Of a stretch of DNA of 64,000 nucleotides, positions 29,030-39,949 are shown one piece after another (position 1 is the stretch's first letter; every line of letters starts with the position of its first letter). The stretch lies in assembly GCA_032164245.1 (NCBI GenBank), contig JAVMKO010000002.1:92703340-92767339 (forward strand). The letters are read 5' to 3'. The position numbers and the translations under genes are program-made. Source of the DNA: Sternotherus odoratus (taxonomy: Eukaryota; Chordata; Testudines; Kinosternidae). Below the pieces are notes generated by a model. The model was given only the letters and a program-made list of their open reading frames with translations, was not told the DNA's origin and did no database searches.

Positions 29030-30980
29030 CTTCTTCAACGCTTAGTTGAACAGTCGGGCGCAGTGATCGTTTGCCATTTGGTCCATTCCAGGGCAGCCAC
29101 GAGGGGTGGATGGGCTGAGAGTCCAACACTGGAAGAGGTTTGAGGCACCCATGTAATAGGGGGTCTGCCCCTGCTGTCTTTACCCCTCAGTTGGTGGAAT
29201 TTTATCCTGGATGTTAAAAGCCACCCAGAGAACGGCATTCTCTGGAACGTCTTGTGGCATTCTCGCAATATGTCCAAAAAGCGACAATGGCCGGTAGTCT
29301 GTAGAACAGAGCAACCATAAACATCTGCATTATAAATGAAGTCCTCCCACTTTGTGCCCAATATTCAGCTTTGGTATTTTGTGTGGAAGAGCTTCAGCTT
29401 TGCCCAGTCTAAGTGGCGTAGTGTCCATTTTTCACAACCATACCACAGTACGGACCGAATGCAGCTCAAATAGATCCTAAACTTAGTTGACATGCTGAAA
29501 TGATGTTGATTCCATATTCATTGTAAGCAACCCATGACAGACACTATGATGCCAATCCTGTGGAGAGCCTTCATGTGAGAGTTGGAGGAACTGGTGAATA
29601 TAGAACCCAGGTAGTAAAAGCTGGAGACTGCTTTGATGGTTTAATTATTCAAAGAGATTGGAGTCGCAGGTGGACCTGATCCTAGATTTTGAAGCTTTAT
29701 CTTTGACCACAAAACGTGAAGGCCAGTCTTAGATGACTCCTCATTTGCTGGAAGGTCTCCTCTGATAGCCATAGTTGATGTGCTGGTACCTATAGCCAAT
29801 TGTCTGCTCGGCAGATTGGCAGAGGATGGAGGCAAACCAGAGAGACCAAGTGACCTCAGTGTTGACTGGCATGTTGTCTAGGGCTGAGAATCTATTGCTG
29901 ACATCTCTACAAAAGTTGTTGGCTAAACTCGGCCTACAGAGAAGTGCATCGATGTCAGACTTTGTCATCGCACAGTTTACTTGCTCATCAAAGTGTCAGC
30001 ACCATGCGGGCAACCAGTAGGTGGTGATCCGTGTTCGTCGCACATGCCGCACTGCAATATATTCTGCAAAGATGCCTGTCACATGTGATGATGTGGTCCA
30101 ACTCCTTCTGAGCGATGCTGTCATGAGAGATCCAGGTCATCTGGTGTATGTGCCGCTGCTTGAACCAATACCCGAGAATGGAAAGTTTCTGAGTGGTGCA
30201 GAATCTGAGCAAGCAGCAGGAGTTATTGGTGGGTATATCCAGACCATAATGGCCAATGACCTGTTCAAGCCCAAATTACAGGGTGTCAGTAACTGCATTT
30301 AGGTTGCCCCGGGTGATGAGATTATCATGTGGAGGGGCGGTGCGCACTAGCGATTCCAAGTGGTCGTAGAAATGATATTTGACTCAATCAGCAGATTCCT
30401 CTGTCAGTGCATAGGCTACTATGACAACAAATTGACCATGCCTATGCTTAAGATGTACAATAAGCAGTCAAGAAGGCATGGGCATCCGAGTTATCAAGAA
30501 GTACATGGACTTGCCTCACAGTCGGAATGCTACCCCATGTAAGTGGGTAGGACCCCGAGAATATAGAAGTAATTAATCTTCCACCTGGTGGCATCCATAA
30601 TCTATCAGCTATGCTTCTATTAGGCCTGAGATTGATATGCCAAGATGATCTATTTAATGTGAGACTGCAAGCAGATGACCATGCCTGTAAAGAGTTTCAA
30701 CATTCCTGGATGCAATTTTGAGGGATGGTGGATAGCCCAGTGCGGATGGTATACTGCAGATGCACCTGCTGACATCAGAGGACGCACATCCCCTGGGGGG
30801 CTTTGGCATGAGCTTACCACAAATGCACGGGGGGGAAGACAACATCAGCAGGGCATCTTCAGCTGAGAGTAAAGCAAGGGCTTTAACCCTGGTGCTGAGT
30901 GTTAAATTGTTCATGTTGATCAAAAGCAAGTGCAAACGATTGTCCCCAAGAATACCCCATTCCACTTGAATAAGACGGAG
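29030..30980 (-). pseudogene. APE-type non-LTR retrotransposon (RTE-like LINE), RT core deleted
   Basis: On the minus strand a broken reading starts near 30730 with LKIASRNVETLYRHGH, the beginning of an AP-type endonuclease (compare xKIATWNVRTLxxxGK). It continues at 30212-29988 with ELDHIITCDRHLCR and TDHHLLVARM, the endonuclease C-terminal end (TDH corresponds to the SDH motif), then a linker at 29968-29741. The text then jumps to GLHVLWSKIKLQNL (29730-29690) and YLGSIFTSSS, SVLWYGCEKWTLRHL, which belong to the RT thumb and C-terminal domain. The RT fingers/palm with the catalytic Asp residues are absent. Many stops and frame changes show it is long dead. The clade is uncertain. Confidence 0.75.
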
Positions 30981-31880
30981 GCACAGTAACCCAGATCTTT
31001 TCCTGGTCTACAAGTACTGGCTTCCCAGTATGTGACCCAAGCAGTTGAGTCATTCTCAGTGACTTCCTTCCCCTTGGGTAACTAGGCACAGCTGCCGTCC
31101 TTTGTCTTCATCACTCGTGTTAGCCATCATTTTTAGGGTTCTTGTTGGACCTGTCCACCTTGCATAATACTCAAGGTGATATTTCGGACCAGCCTTTATC
31201 GCTGATAGAACAACTCCAGCGAGCAATCCCCTACTTCAGATGTTACACCCCTTCATCACAATGAGATACAGGTTGGATGTGGGGGGAGAATCAAAACCTG
31301 ATTCAACTCCCCCCCCCTTCCCATCTGTTTAAAACAGTGATAACTCCTCTTCCATCCTCTGCTTTTTTTTCACCTAAGCTTAAACAGTTATTTATAATTG
31401 ATTAATAACTACCAGTAGAAGCACATGAAGGGCACTGGAAACTCTCTGTCTGCTTTTCAGCACAAGTACTTCTGTGTGGTTACAGTCACGTGTTTGATTG
31501 ACTTGGCTCCCAAGCTGATGTTTACACTGTTGTATTCATCTTGCTCAGATGACTGTGACATGCAACCCGAATGCAGTGAAGCTGACAGGGAAAGCGAGGA
31601 GAACCAGACAGATGACAACTTCTCCATTTTTCAGAGCTGATGCAGGATGATCTGTCACCTAATGATAGGCCACCGCCTGTCATTTATTTACTTACAGCTG
31701 TAATGTGGGTAAAATGAGTAGGAAAGAAAGAAAAGTGACAAGAAACAAGCAAGGAAAAGACTATTTACATTCCTTCCCCCAAAGACAAACAGTCGGTGTC
31801 TCTTCAGGAATGCAGTATTGCCACTCAATATCCTACATACACACCAATGATTTCTATAGGCTGTGAGAGCTCCTCCGTGC
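30981..31880. other. No gene recognised
   Basis: The part up to about 31280 may be decayed 5' sequence of the LINE above. The plus-strand frame at 31425-31640 ends in an acidic, Ser-rich segment but matches no family I recognise and could be chance. Confidence 0.35.
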
Positions 31881-31899
31881 TAGCTGGGTAAGGTACTAC

Positions 31900-32110
31900 A
31901 GCAACTGGATCTTTTGCAAGGTAGGTCTGCAAACACTGTCCAGACCCAGTTCTAACCCACACCCATTGTGATCCACAAGGGGACCCTTTCTGCTGTACAT
32001 GGGGTGCACAAATGTGATGCCCACCCTATAGGGGATTGAACCAGGGACTTAACTGAAAGCATAACTCTCTAGAGCTAGCCCTAAAGAGCTGAGAGCTATA
32101 ACAGACTCTT
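31900..32110 (-). repeat. tRNA-derived SINE
   Basis: On the minus strand TAGCTCTAGAGAG is A-box-like and CCCTGGTTCAATCCCC contains an exact B box (GGTTCAATCCC). The SINE body GTGCACCCCATGTACAGCAG, then AAAGGGTCCCCTTGTGGATC, follows. This family differs from the SINE at 58440. Confidence 0.6.
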
Positions 32111-33010
32111 CGTCTGTGGCTGGGCACAGTGGGATAGAGCAAGATGTTGACCAGGCAGTACTGTAGGGCTGGTCCACCAGATGACCCCACTGCGAGGTCT
32201 CAGGATGTGCACAGGGCCTTCTGCTGGCCTTCCCCACCACTCATGTGAATATTGCTCATAAGATCCAAGTCGTATGTATGGGGCATACGCAAGGGGGGTG
32301 GGGCACTCGTTTTCACTTCTGAGACCCCTGCTTGTGTGGTCCAAGATATGTACTAGCCTTCAGCGAGAGGTGAAAGAGAATCCCCACCCCTCACACTCAG
32401 CAATGCGTGTGTGATATGGCAGCGATAAATGTTGCATTTTCTGTTATCATCTGCTTTTGGGGATATGGGTGGAGCTATTGGACTTGCAATTGATTAATTT
32501 TTTTTTAAAGTGGGCCAGCAGCTGTTCATCCTGTGGCCACACTCACAGCATTTGCCATAAAAATCACATTTTGTCTTAGTAATTTCCTCCCTTCGTTATT
32601 CTGTAAAGGGATATTCAGGAAGAAAAAAGAGGCTTTTAAACTGAAAACGTCTCAGTGCAATTGTTTCAGTTATTTGCCCAGATGCTACCGTATCCTCTCC
32701 CATGTCAATGTGATAATGTGCAGTGTTCTTGGCATTTAATGGAAGAAATCATAATATAAGAAATGTGAGTTATCTGCATGAAACACTCCTGTTGTGGGCT
32801 ATGAACATGGATTCTCTGCCCCACTCCCAACCATCCTCCCCATTAGTCTTGATACAAAGGAGCATGTTGGATTGGAGATGAAAAGCAATAGCTAGAGCAT
32901 GTTCTACCCTGTCTACTCATAGCTTGCAGACAAACCCTTGCAGACCATCCAGCTACTGCACCTGCAGTGATTCTACATACTAGGCAGAGAATCGGGGAGA
33001 CATAACTGAT
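32111..33010. other. No gene or clear repeat seen
   Basis: This is mixed-composition non-coding DNA. Small frames on both strands show no domain. Confidence 0.35.
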
Positions 33011-33049
33011 ATTATGGCGGGCCGCAGGCCAAAGGTTGCCGATCCCTAG
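33011..33049. mobile_element. hAT terminal-repeat remnant
   Basis: The text GGCGGGCCGCAGGCCAAAGG then TTGCCGATCCCTAG is the inverse of a CTAGGGATCGGCAACCTTTG hAT-type terminus. I could not find the partner end, so this is a single-ended relic. Confidence 0.4.
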
Positions 33050-35230
33050 TTTAACCCTTCCTGGGTTCATTAACAACTCACCTTTACAGCTTCCTTTGAT
33101 TTAACTATATGCATTCAGGCAGGTAACAATAATAATACCAAACTGAACAGGGAAACAGAGTCATACATACTATTCATAAATGATAATACAGGCATTTTAC
33201 AAATTCATCACATCAGCCTTATGCCGTTTTGCTTCTGAGCTCTGATGGGTTTACCTGTAGTCACATGTAGTTATGGCTGCCAATGAGGGTTACCACCTGA
33301 CTTGATTTTTTTATGGATTTCTCAATTGCCGAAAAATATTTTAATCTGCCAGGTTTTTTTTAATGTGGGTCTTAAGATATACATTATTATCCCAATACAC
33401 TGGGATCTCTAATGTTAAAATTTTCTGTGTCCAGCCAAAGACGCTGCAGTGTTCCCCCTTAAGTGATAACAGAACAAAACTGTTGAAAACACAGCAGCTG
33501 TCTGCCCACCAACAAGGAAGCGCATCACGCGCATGTATGTGGGAGAGGGTTTGAGTCAGACAAGAGTGAGGAGACCGGTGATGTTATAAGTCTTATTTAT
33601 ATGTGTTATCTCTCTAGATACGAGAAGTGATGTTGAAGGATGAAGGGAGTTGCTAAGTTGCCTTGTGGTGCAGGTGACATTGGGCTTGCCTTGTGGGAGG
33701 AGGAGGGGAGGAATGGTGCCAGATTTTTACCGAAGATTTTGTTAATTGAGTGTGACCACGCTCTTCAGACTCCATGACAAACTACAAGGCAGACTTGAGT
33801 GCATAGCACACTGAGTTTATTGAGGCAGTTCCCTATCTCTGGGCAGGAGGTTCCCTATAACAGTCTCCTTAGGCCCTCAGACCTGTCCAAAATAGCACAG
33901 ACAGCCCATTTGTCCATTTTTGTAGTGAGGCACAAAAAAATGTCCCCAAAAGAAACTCCATAATCCTGTACCAGACCTTCCTTCTTCTAGAAGACTCTGG
34001 CAGTCAGCAGAGGTTCTAGACTGGTCTCTTCCCTGGTCAGCCCAATACTAAGTTGTCCTCTTTCCCTTTTAACTGCCCCTTCATTACCTGACAGCAAGGG
34101 CAGATGTAGCAGAATGGGGCTGAATGGTCCCACAGCAGCCCATTGACCTGTGCTGGCTCTGTGTGGGTTTGGTATACTTCAACACACTGAGCTCTGACTG
34201 AAGCTTGAAAAACTGCTGAAGTTGTGGGAGGCAGAAATCCCGGTAAATTTGGGCAATAATTTTCCACGTTGAGTTTTCCCTCTTTGATTATTAGCACATT
34301 CTGGAGTGTGGAGGAGACGAGAAGAGGAGATGTACACAAAGGTACAGAATAAAAAAATCTGTATGAAATACCACAAGGTCATAGTTATGTGGTAGCTTAT
34401 ACTGCAAGAATACCTGCCCAATGTAGCAGTGTCCATAAAAGATCTCTGCATGGGAAGCCCACCTGTAACACTCACTTATATACACCCTTGTTCCAAAACA
34501 CCACTCTTCCACATGAAATGAAATTCCTTGTCTCAGTGTGAGTGTATTGCCAATGTAATGTGACTTTTGGAAGGGTTACAGCACATTCTGAATGATGTAT
34601 GAAATGAAAAATCCCTGCGTAGTTCACTGAAAGCATGTACAGCGCTTGGTGATACACTGCCAATAATTTTAACAAGGGGTTCCTTCAAACGTTTTCCACT
34701 TCAGTCAGCAATGCATCTGACATTCCCTGGGTAAAATATTCTTCTCCTTTATTCCCCCCACCACCACCAAGTCCCTCAGTTTTACATTCTCCCCTCTGCC
34801 CCAAATATTCATTACTTCCATACTTTTCCCCCTCCAAAATTTATCAGTCTTTCTATACACACGCCATCCTTTGGCCTAGCCCCTCTCAAATTTTCTTGAT
34901 ACCTGATGGAAGCTCCTTTTGATGATGATTCAATTTGACAAAGCTGTGACCAAGGAACACAATGAAGCAACCTCCAGGTGGCCCAGGGTGCATAAAGTTT
35001 TACAGGGGATCCTCCTGGTTGAATGTCTGCATAACAGGTCACCAAAGGTTGGCATAGTAGGTCACTACAGAGAGCCAGTAGCCCACTGGTCATCATAATC
35101 ATTGTGAAATGTATGTACAGATAATATGTAAGGAGTTATGTATCTGTACTAAAAATTATGTTCTTAAGATCTTGGCGTGAAGGCTGATCATAGAGTCCCA
35201 CATAAAAACAAACTTCAGAAATGCTCCTTT
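33050..35230. other. No gene or clear repeat seen
   Basis: AT- and CT-rich non-coding sequence. Overlapping minus-strand frames between 34037 and 34675 do not match any family I know. Confidence 0.4.
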
Positions 35231-35547
35231 CAGGCTAAGTGTTAAGCAGAGCAGCGATCTCAGGCACTGTTAAGCTGGGGTGTGCTTTTGCTTTGGAAGT
35301 TGTGAATACTGTGACTGTCCAGTGGCTGGCTGCTCAGGGGAGATGCTCACAGGGTTGGAGTGTCCTAATTGCTAATCTATTAAGAGATAGGAGGGCCTGC
35401 ATAGGCCTAGAGAGAGGTGTTTGTGTTGTCTATAGCTGGTGGAGTTGGGGAGCTGTCTTATGGCAGACACAGACAAGGCTTCCCTACCCTAAGGGCAGGT
35501 GGTAGCAAGGTGCCTCACAGCTCTGGATTCCCCTGGAATGCATCACA
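35231..35547 (+). mobile_element. Possible LTR 3' part related to 39040-39949
   Basis: The end GGCAGGTGGTAGCAAGGTGCC, TCACAGCTCTGG and GGAATGCATCACA parallels AGCAGGTAGTGACAAGGTACC, TCACAACCCTGG and GGGAGCATCACA at 39896-39949. The upstream part has GTGACTGTCCAGTGGCTGGC. Its start is not defined. Confidence 0.35.
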
Positions 35548-36294
35548 GACTTTCTCACAACAGCAGCAGTGATGGTGAGCCAGTCATTCTCCTGTATCTT
35601 GCTGTGAGCTGAGTGGTCAGGTGTGTGGTTTAGTTCTGAAAGTGGGCAGGTTCCCTTTACTGTGCCAGAGGTCTCACCTCACCGGAGAGAGCAGGTTAGA
35701 TCTCCCCTGGCTGGCAGGTGGAGAAACAGAAATCCGTGAGGAAAGGAATCAATAGCTTTAAAGTACATCTTGCTCAATTCACTCCACCATTTTGCAGTCC
35801 CACATAAGAACAAAATCTGTGTGTGGGTGGCAGGGGAGTGGGGGGTGGGGGGTGGGGGGTGATGATTGCCCTGGACTGTATCTTTGTTGTAGTTATATTG
35901 AACAATTAATCACTAAATAATTTCAATGTTTATTGTGTATGCCACTTCTCTAATGATGTTGGGCCAAATTCTGACCTCGGTTGCACCTGGGCATACCCAG
36001 AGTAGCTCTACTGAAGGCAAGGGAATTGCTCTGAATTTAGGCCTCATTTCTGGAAAGCACTTAGTGCATATTCAAATCTACCCTTATTCAGCAAAGCAAC
36101 TACACAGATGCTTAATATGGATGCTTTCCTAAGTTGGGGGTCTCTTAGTAGTGTAAATGAGACAGAATCTGACTTATTACATGTGTAAGCATGCATGAAT
36201 GTATATGTGTGTAAATGTACATATTAAAGGTGAAATCTTGGCCCTATTGAAGTCAAGGGCAAAATTTCCATTAGCGTCAATGACACCAGGAGTT
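35548..36294. other. No gene seen; G-rich tandem and a palindromic short repeat
   Basis: A GGGGGGT tandem lies at about 35838-35862. At 36225-36298 GGTGAAATCTTGGCCC and CACCAGGAGTTCAC enclose GAAGTCAAGGGC...AGCGTCAATGAC, a palindromic repeat of the family at 26200. Confidence 0.5.
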
Positions 36295-36296
36295 CA

Positions 36297-36360
<64 letters not shown>

Positions 36361-36378
36361 TGTGTGTGTGTGTGTGTA
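36295..36378. repeat. (CTAT)n then (TG)n microsatellite
   Basis: About 16 uninterrupted CTAT units are followed directly by about 9 TG units. The purity suggests a length-polymorphic locus. Confidence 0.95.
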
Positions 36379-37734
36379 TAAATAAAGTGAGCATATAAAA
36401 CAGAATATAAAATAGATAATTCCTGAGGTTTAAATTCTGGTATTTACAAAATGCCCAAGAGCACAATAGAAACAGGCTTTCAAATAAGAAGCAGTGTTTG
36501 CTGCCTGCCTTTCACTTCCTGATCTCATAGAGATACATTTGTATTTCACATGAAGAAGCCTTTGCAGGTGCACAATAAGCAATCAAGACTCACCCCGTGC
36601 ATATCAGGAGAAACCACATAACCTACGCACAGTTTCATTTACTTCAGTAAGGTAAAAACCAGCAGCAATTAAGTGATGTCATCCCATGCTAGCTGTTATT
36701 CCGCATCTTTTTTGTCAGTACCCAAAACTGAAAACTTTAATTAAAAATAATTGAAAATAGAACCAAATATTTCTTAGCTTAGTTGTCCTTAAAAATATGA
36801 ATGAGTCATTTAGATAACATTCACAATACCAGCAGCTCAGGGACACTTTAGAGAATAAGTTTCAGTGCAGAGACATTTGAAACAAAAATTGTAATGTTCT
36901 AAATGGAATTAGATGAGCGAAACTGTGTCATACTGAGATGAAATATAAATAAGTGCTTAGGGCCCAATCTATGAAAAATGGATGCACTTTTTTTAAAGCA
37001 TTTTCTTCTGTGGAGGTTTCTCTTCTGTTCTGTAGAACCCATTTGTGGGGTTGTCGATTTTTTTTCCAACTTCATGCCTGTCTCTATTAAGCCTCCATGG
37101 ACCTATAGAAGCCAAGGGCAGATGGAAGCAATAGGCATTTTGTGTTCAAATGTACAACCTACAGAAAGTTCATATGTTAAGTCTTGGAAACATTTCCAAG
37201 GAGGTTGCTTCATAAACAGTGTCCATATGGGGGTAGATCTGACTTGTGCTGCTGTCTTTTGTACAGATATTCCAGGAGGATTTAATATGCTGTTTACTCT
37301 CAAATTAATACATAAAGTAACATTTATGGTAACTTGTTCTAAATCCCAGTCCCAGTTCAGTTTTTCTCTCTCTCCTCCACCCCCCGCAACCCTCCACACT
37401 TCTTCATCTCTTGTCTAGTCCTTCAAACCATCCCTTTCTTTATTCCCCCCAATCACCATTAGACACATTTCCCAAGCCCCTGTTTTTTTTTCGTACCAAA
37501 AGCATTCACATTGCTGACTTAATTTCCTGCCAATAATGAAGGGCATGGAAGCCTCCTCTACTCATCCTCCATTTACTTTATGCACCTGCTAGAGAGCAAT
37601 AAAAGGGGCATCTTCACTTCTCAGATGCTGAGCATGCAGCCTCTGCAGTCCCGCAGACCTCTGGTGGGGAGACTGAGTGATTAGTTCTAATGGTCTAAAA
37701 TTTTAATCTAGCTTTTTGGCCCACCCCTGGAATT
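36379..37734. other. No gene or clear repeat seen
   Basis: AT-rich non-coding sequence. The 146-codon frame 36978-37418 has a shadow frame opposite it and no domain I recognise. Confidence 0.4.
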
Positions 37735-37747
37735 CATTGTAAACTAT

Positions 37748-37945
37748 CAGAGAGGTAGCCATGTTAGTCTGGAATAGCAGAGGTAACAAAGTCCTGTGGC
37801 ACCTTAAAGACTAACTATAAAGTTTTGAAGCATAAGCTTTCGTGGGCTAATACCCACTGCGCTTGCATCCGACGAAGTGGGTATTAGCCCACGAAAGCTT
37901 ATGCTTCAAAACTTTAGTCTTTAAGGTGCCACAGGACTTTGTTAC
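37748..37945. mobile_element. Palindromic PLE terminal fragment with perfect 13-bp TSD
   Basis: CATTGTAAACTAT flanks the 198-bp insert on both sides (37735-37747, 37946-37958). The insert is two copies of the PLE terminus arranged head to head: the left arm runs GGTAACAAAGTCCTGTGGCA...CTAATACCCAC and the right arm is its inverse. Apart from a 6-bp indel (CTATAA near 37815-37820) the arms of about 70 bp match at essentially every base. The hammerhead-like core CATCCGACGAAGTGGG...CCCACGAAAGCTTATGC is complete in the right arm. No pol sequence is present. The high arm identity suggests a recent event or one that copied an arm from the other. Confidence 0.85.
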
Positions 37946-38094
37946 CATTGTAAACTATATGTCTGGTAAACAGACAATCCACTTTTGTTAATGACAGAAG
38001 ATTTCCTTTCCCTCCCACTCCCAATGAAACAGCTCTGGCTTTTTACCTTTGAAACACTATGCACAATGTGATTGGGCACAAGGGGGAGAAAGTG

Positions 38095-38455
38095 GGTGGG
38101 AACCTGATCCTGTGAGGTTCTGAAAGCTCTCAATTCCCACTGACTTCAGCAACTCACAGGATCAGGCCCTAGAGTTGTGCACAAAAAGGGAGGGACGGAG
38201 TCATGGGTAACTAAATACTGTGGGCATGATTCTGATCTCTCACCAATGTAAATGAAGACCTGATGTCAATAGAGTTGAACTATGGTCAGGTGAGATCGGA
38301 ATATGGCCCCGCGTGTGTCCTGGATAGTCCTTTGCATACATGGAACGTCCACACAGGTGGTTTGTACATTTTCTCATCTTGAGCCTGATCCAAAGCCCTT
38401 CGAAGTCAGTGGGCAGAATCCCTTTAACTTTAGTGGTCCTTAGATCAGGTAGTTG
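38095..38455. repeat. Short palindromic repeats (GATC..CACTGACTTCA family)
   Basis: Two or three imperfect palindromes lie here. At 38100-38170, CCTGATCCTGTGAG pairs with CTCACAGGATCAGG around CACTGACTTCAGC. At 38380-38450, CCTGATCCAAAGCCC...AGATCAGG encloses GAAGTCAGTGGGC. Similar text at 38225-38300 surrounds ATGTCAATAGAGTTG. These look like old, non-coding foldback repeats common in sauropsid DNA. Confidence 0.5.
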
Positions 38456-38459
38456 GGTT

Positions 38460-39035
38460 TTATTTTCAATCTTTAGTGGTGTTGTGTGTTGGGCACCCAG
38501 AACCAGCATTCGGGTGCTTACCTCAACGGTTGGCTTTCCGAGAACTCAGTTCCACTCCAGTTTTCGTCACTGAGGTATCATCATTTGGCATACAGGAAAC
38601 TATGGTGAGTTTCTCAGACTAAGCATAGGGAATGGACATAGGGCATACCACACACAATGTTACCCAGAAAACCACTTCCTTTATATACATTTTCACATTA
38701 TATTGCATGTATTAAACATTGCATCACAACTGTTGGGATTGGTTTGGTTCTTTGTAGTAACCTATCCCATGCACAACATGCTCTCTCCATGCACAACTGA
38801 CTCCACCTCATCTTACATTTCAGGCTTGTTTTGCCCATTGTCAGTGGTTCCCTGGGTGTTGCCCCTTATCTTGGCTAGCATGGATATTTTGTCTCTTAGC
38901 TGACTGACCCTATGAGTCTATGATTTACCTATCCTAGTTAGCACAGACATTCTGTGTCCAGCCTATGAATCCATTTACCTCCCTAATCCTGTTTCCCAAG
39001 AAATGAGACCTCAGCCATGCCCAATTATTCATGTC
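38460..39035. other. No gene or clear repeat seen
   Basis: No recognisable coding sequence; it may contain decayed 5' flanking sequence of the LTR that follows. Confidence 0.35.
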
Positions 39036-39039
39036 AAGC

Positions 39040-39949
39040 CAGGTGTACAGTATATACGTCCTGAAAAATATATTTTAGGATCTGTGTCCCAGGCAGGGTT
39101 GATAAACAATGTTTCCTAGACAAAGGAATGTTGATTTACCTGTCTGCCTAGGTTCAGGTGTAAATTAAGCATTCCAAGCCAATACAATGGAAACCTAATT
39201 TAGAGATGAAACCAATGGGGGGGAGGGGATGGGGGGGGATGGGGGGATGTATCGGACTCTGAACCCCAGAGGTCATCCTGACTCTGGGAACAAACACATT
39301 AACCTTTTTGGGAAATATAAGGAGAAGCAAAAGGAGATTTTGGTATCTGTTTCTCTGAGGAACACCCACAGGGCAGCGGCATGAGTCATGAATGTTTTGG
39401 CACATGGTTTGCTTGAAAACCAGCTAGCTCTGCACAAAAAGTTTAGGTGAGTTTAGGTGTTAGGCAAAATATTATAGCCTGTTCAAATGAAATCATAGTC
39501 TAGTAGAAATGTGTTATATACGTTTGGGGGGAGGGGTTGTAACCGGTCATTCTTATTATCCTTGGTTACTCGCTCTTAAATCTTTACTTTTGTTAATAAA
39601 CGTACATTTGTTTTTACTATAAATAGATTACAGTGCTGTGTTTTTATAGAGGACCAGATCCTGAGTTGAATCAGGCAAGCTGTGTGCACTGTCTCTTCGG
39701 ACAGTTCATTTGGTTGTTACTGTCAGTGTCCAGTGACCAGGACTGGATACTAGAGAGGGGGATGCTGACAGAGAAGCTTGGGGGTTGATGTCACCGGCCT
39801 GCAGAGACCTGTAAGTCACTGATGGTGGGGCCAGAGGCTCTTGGTTTCAGGGAGCTGTACCGCAGCCGGTGTACACAAGACTGCTTCACGCTAAAAGCAG
39901 GTAGTGACAAGGTACCTCACAACCCTGGGCACCCTTAGGGAGCATCACA
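39040..39949 (+). mobile_element. LTR (solo or decayed LTR retroelement)
   Basis: A TATA-type box GGAAATATAAGG (39311) is followed about 280 bp later by AATAAA (39595) and then a long GT-rich and CAG-rich R/U5-like part that ends GGGAGCATCACA at 39949. A GGGGGGATGGGG tract lies at 39218-39245. The upstream border is not sharp; GACAAAGGAATGTTGATTTACC near 39120 belongs to it. No gag, pol or env sequence is visible next to it. Confidence 0.55.

Noticed and set aside
29030..30980. Host gene on the minus strand
   Set aside because: The readable pieces are LINE endonuclease and LINE C-terminal text with many stops, not a host gene.
36978..37418. 146-codon frame
   Set aside because: No domain and an open shadow frame on the other strand; probably chance.
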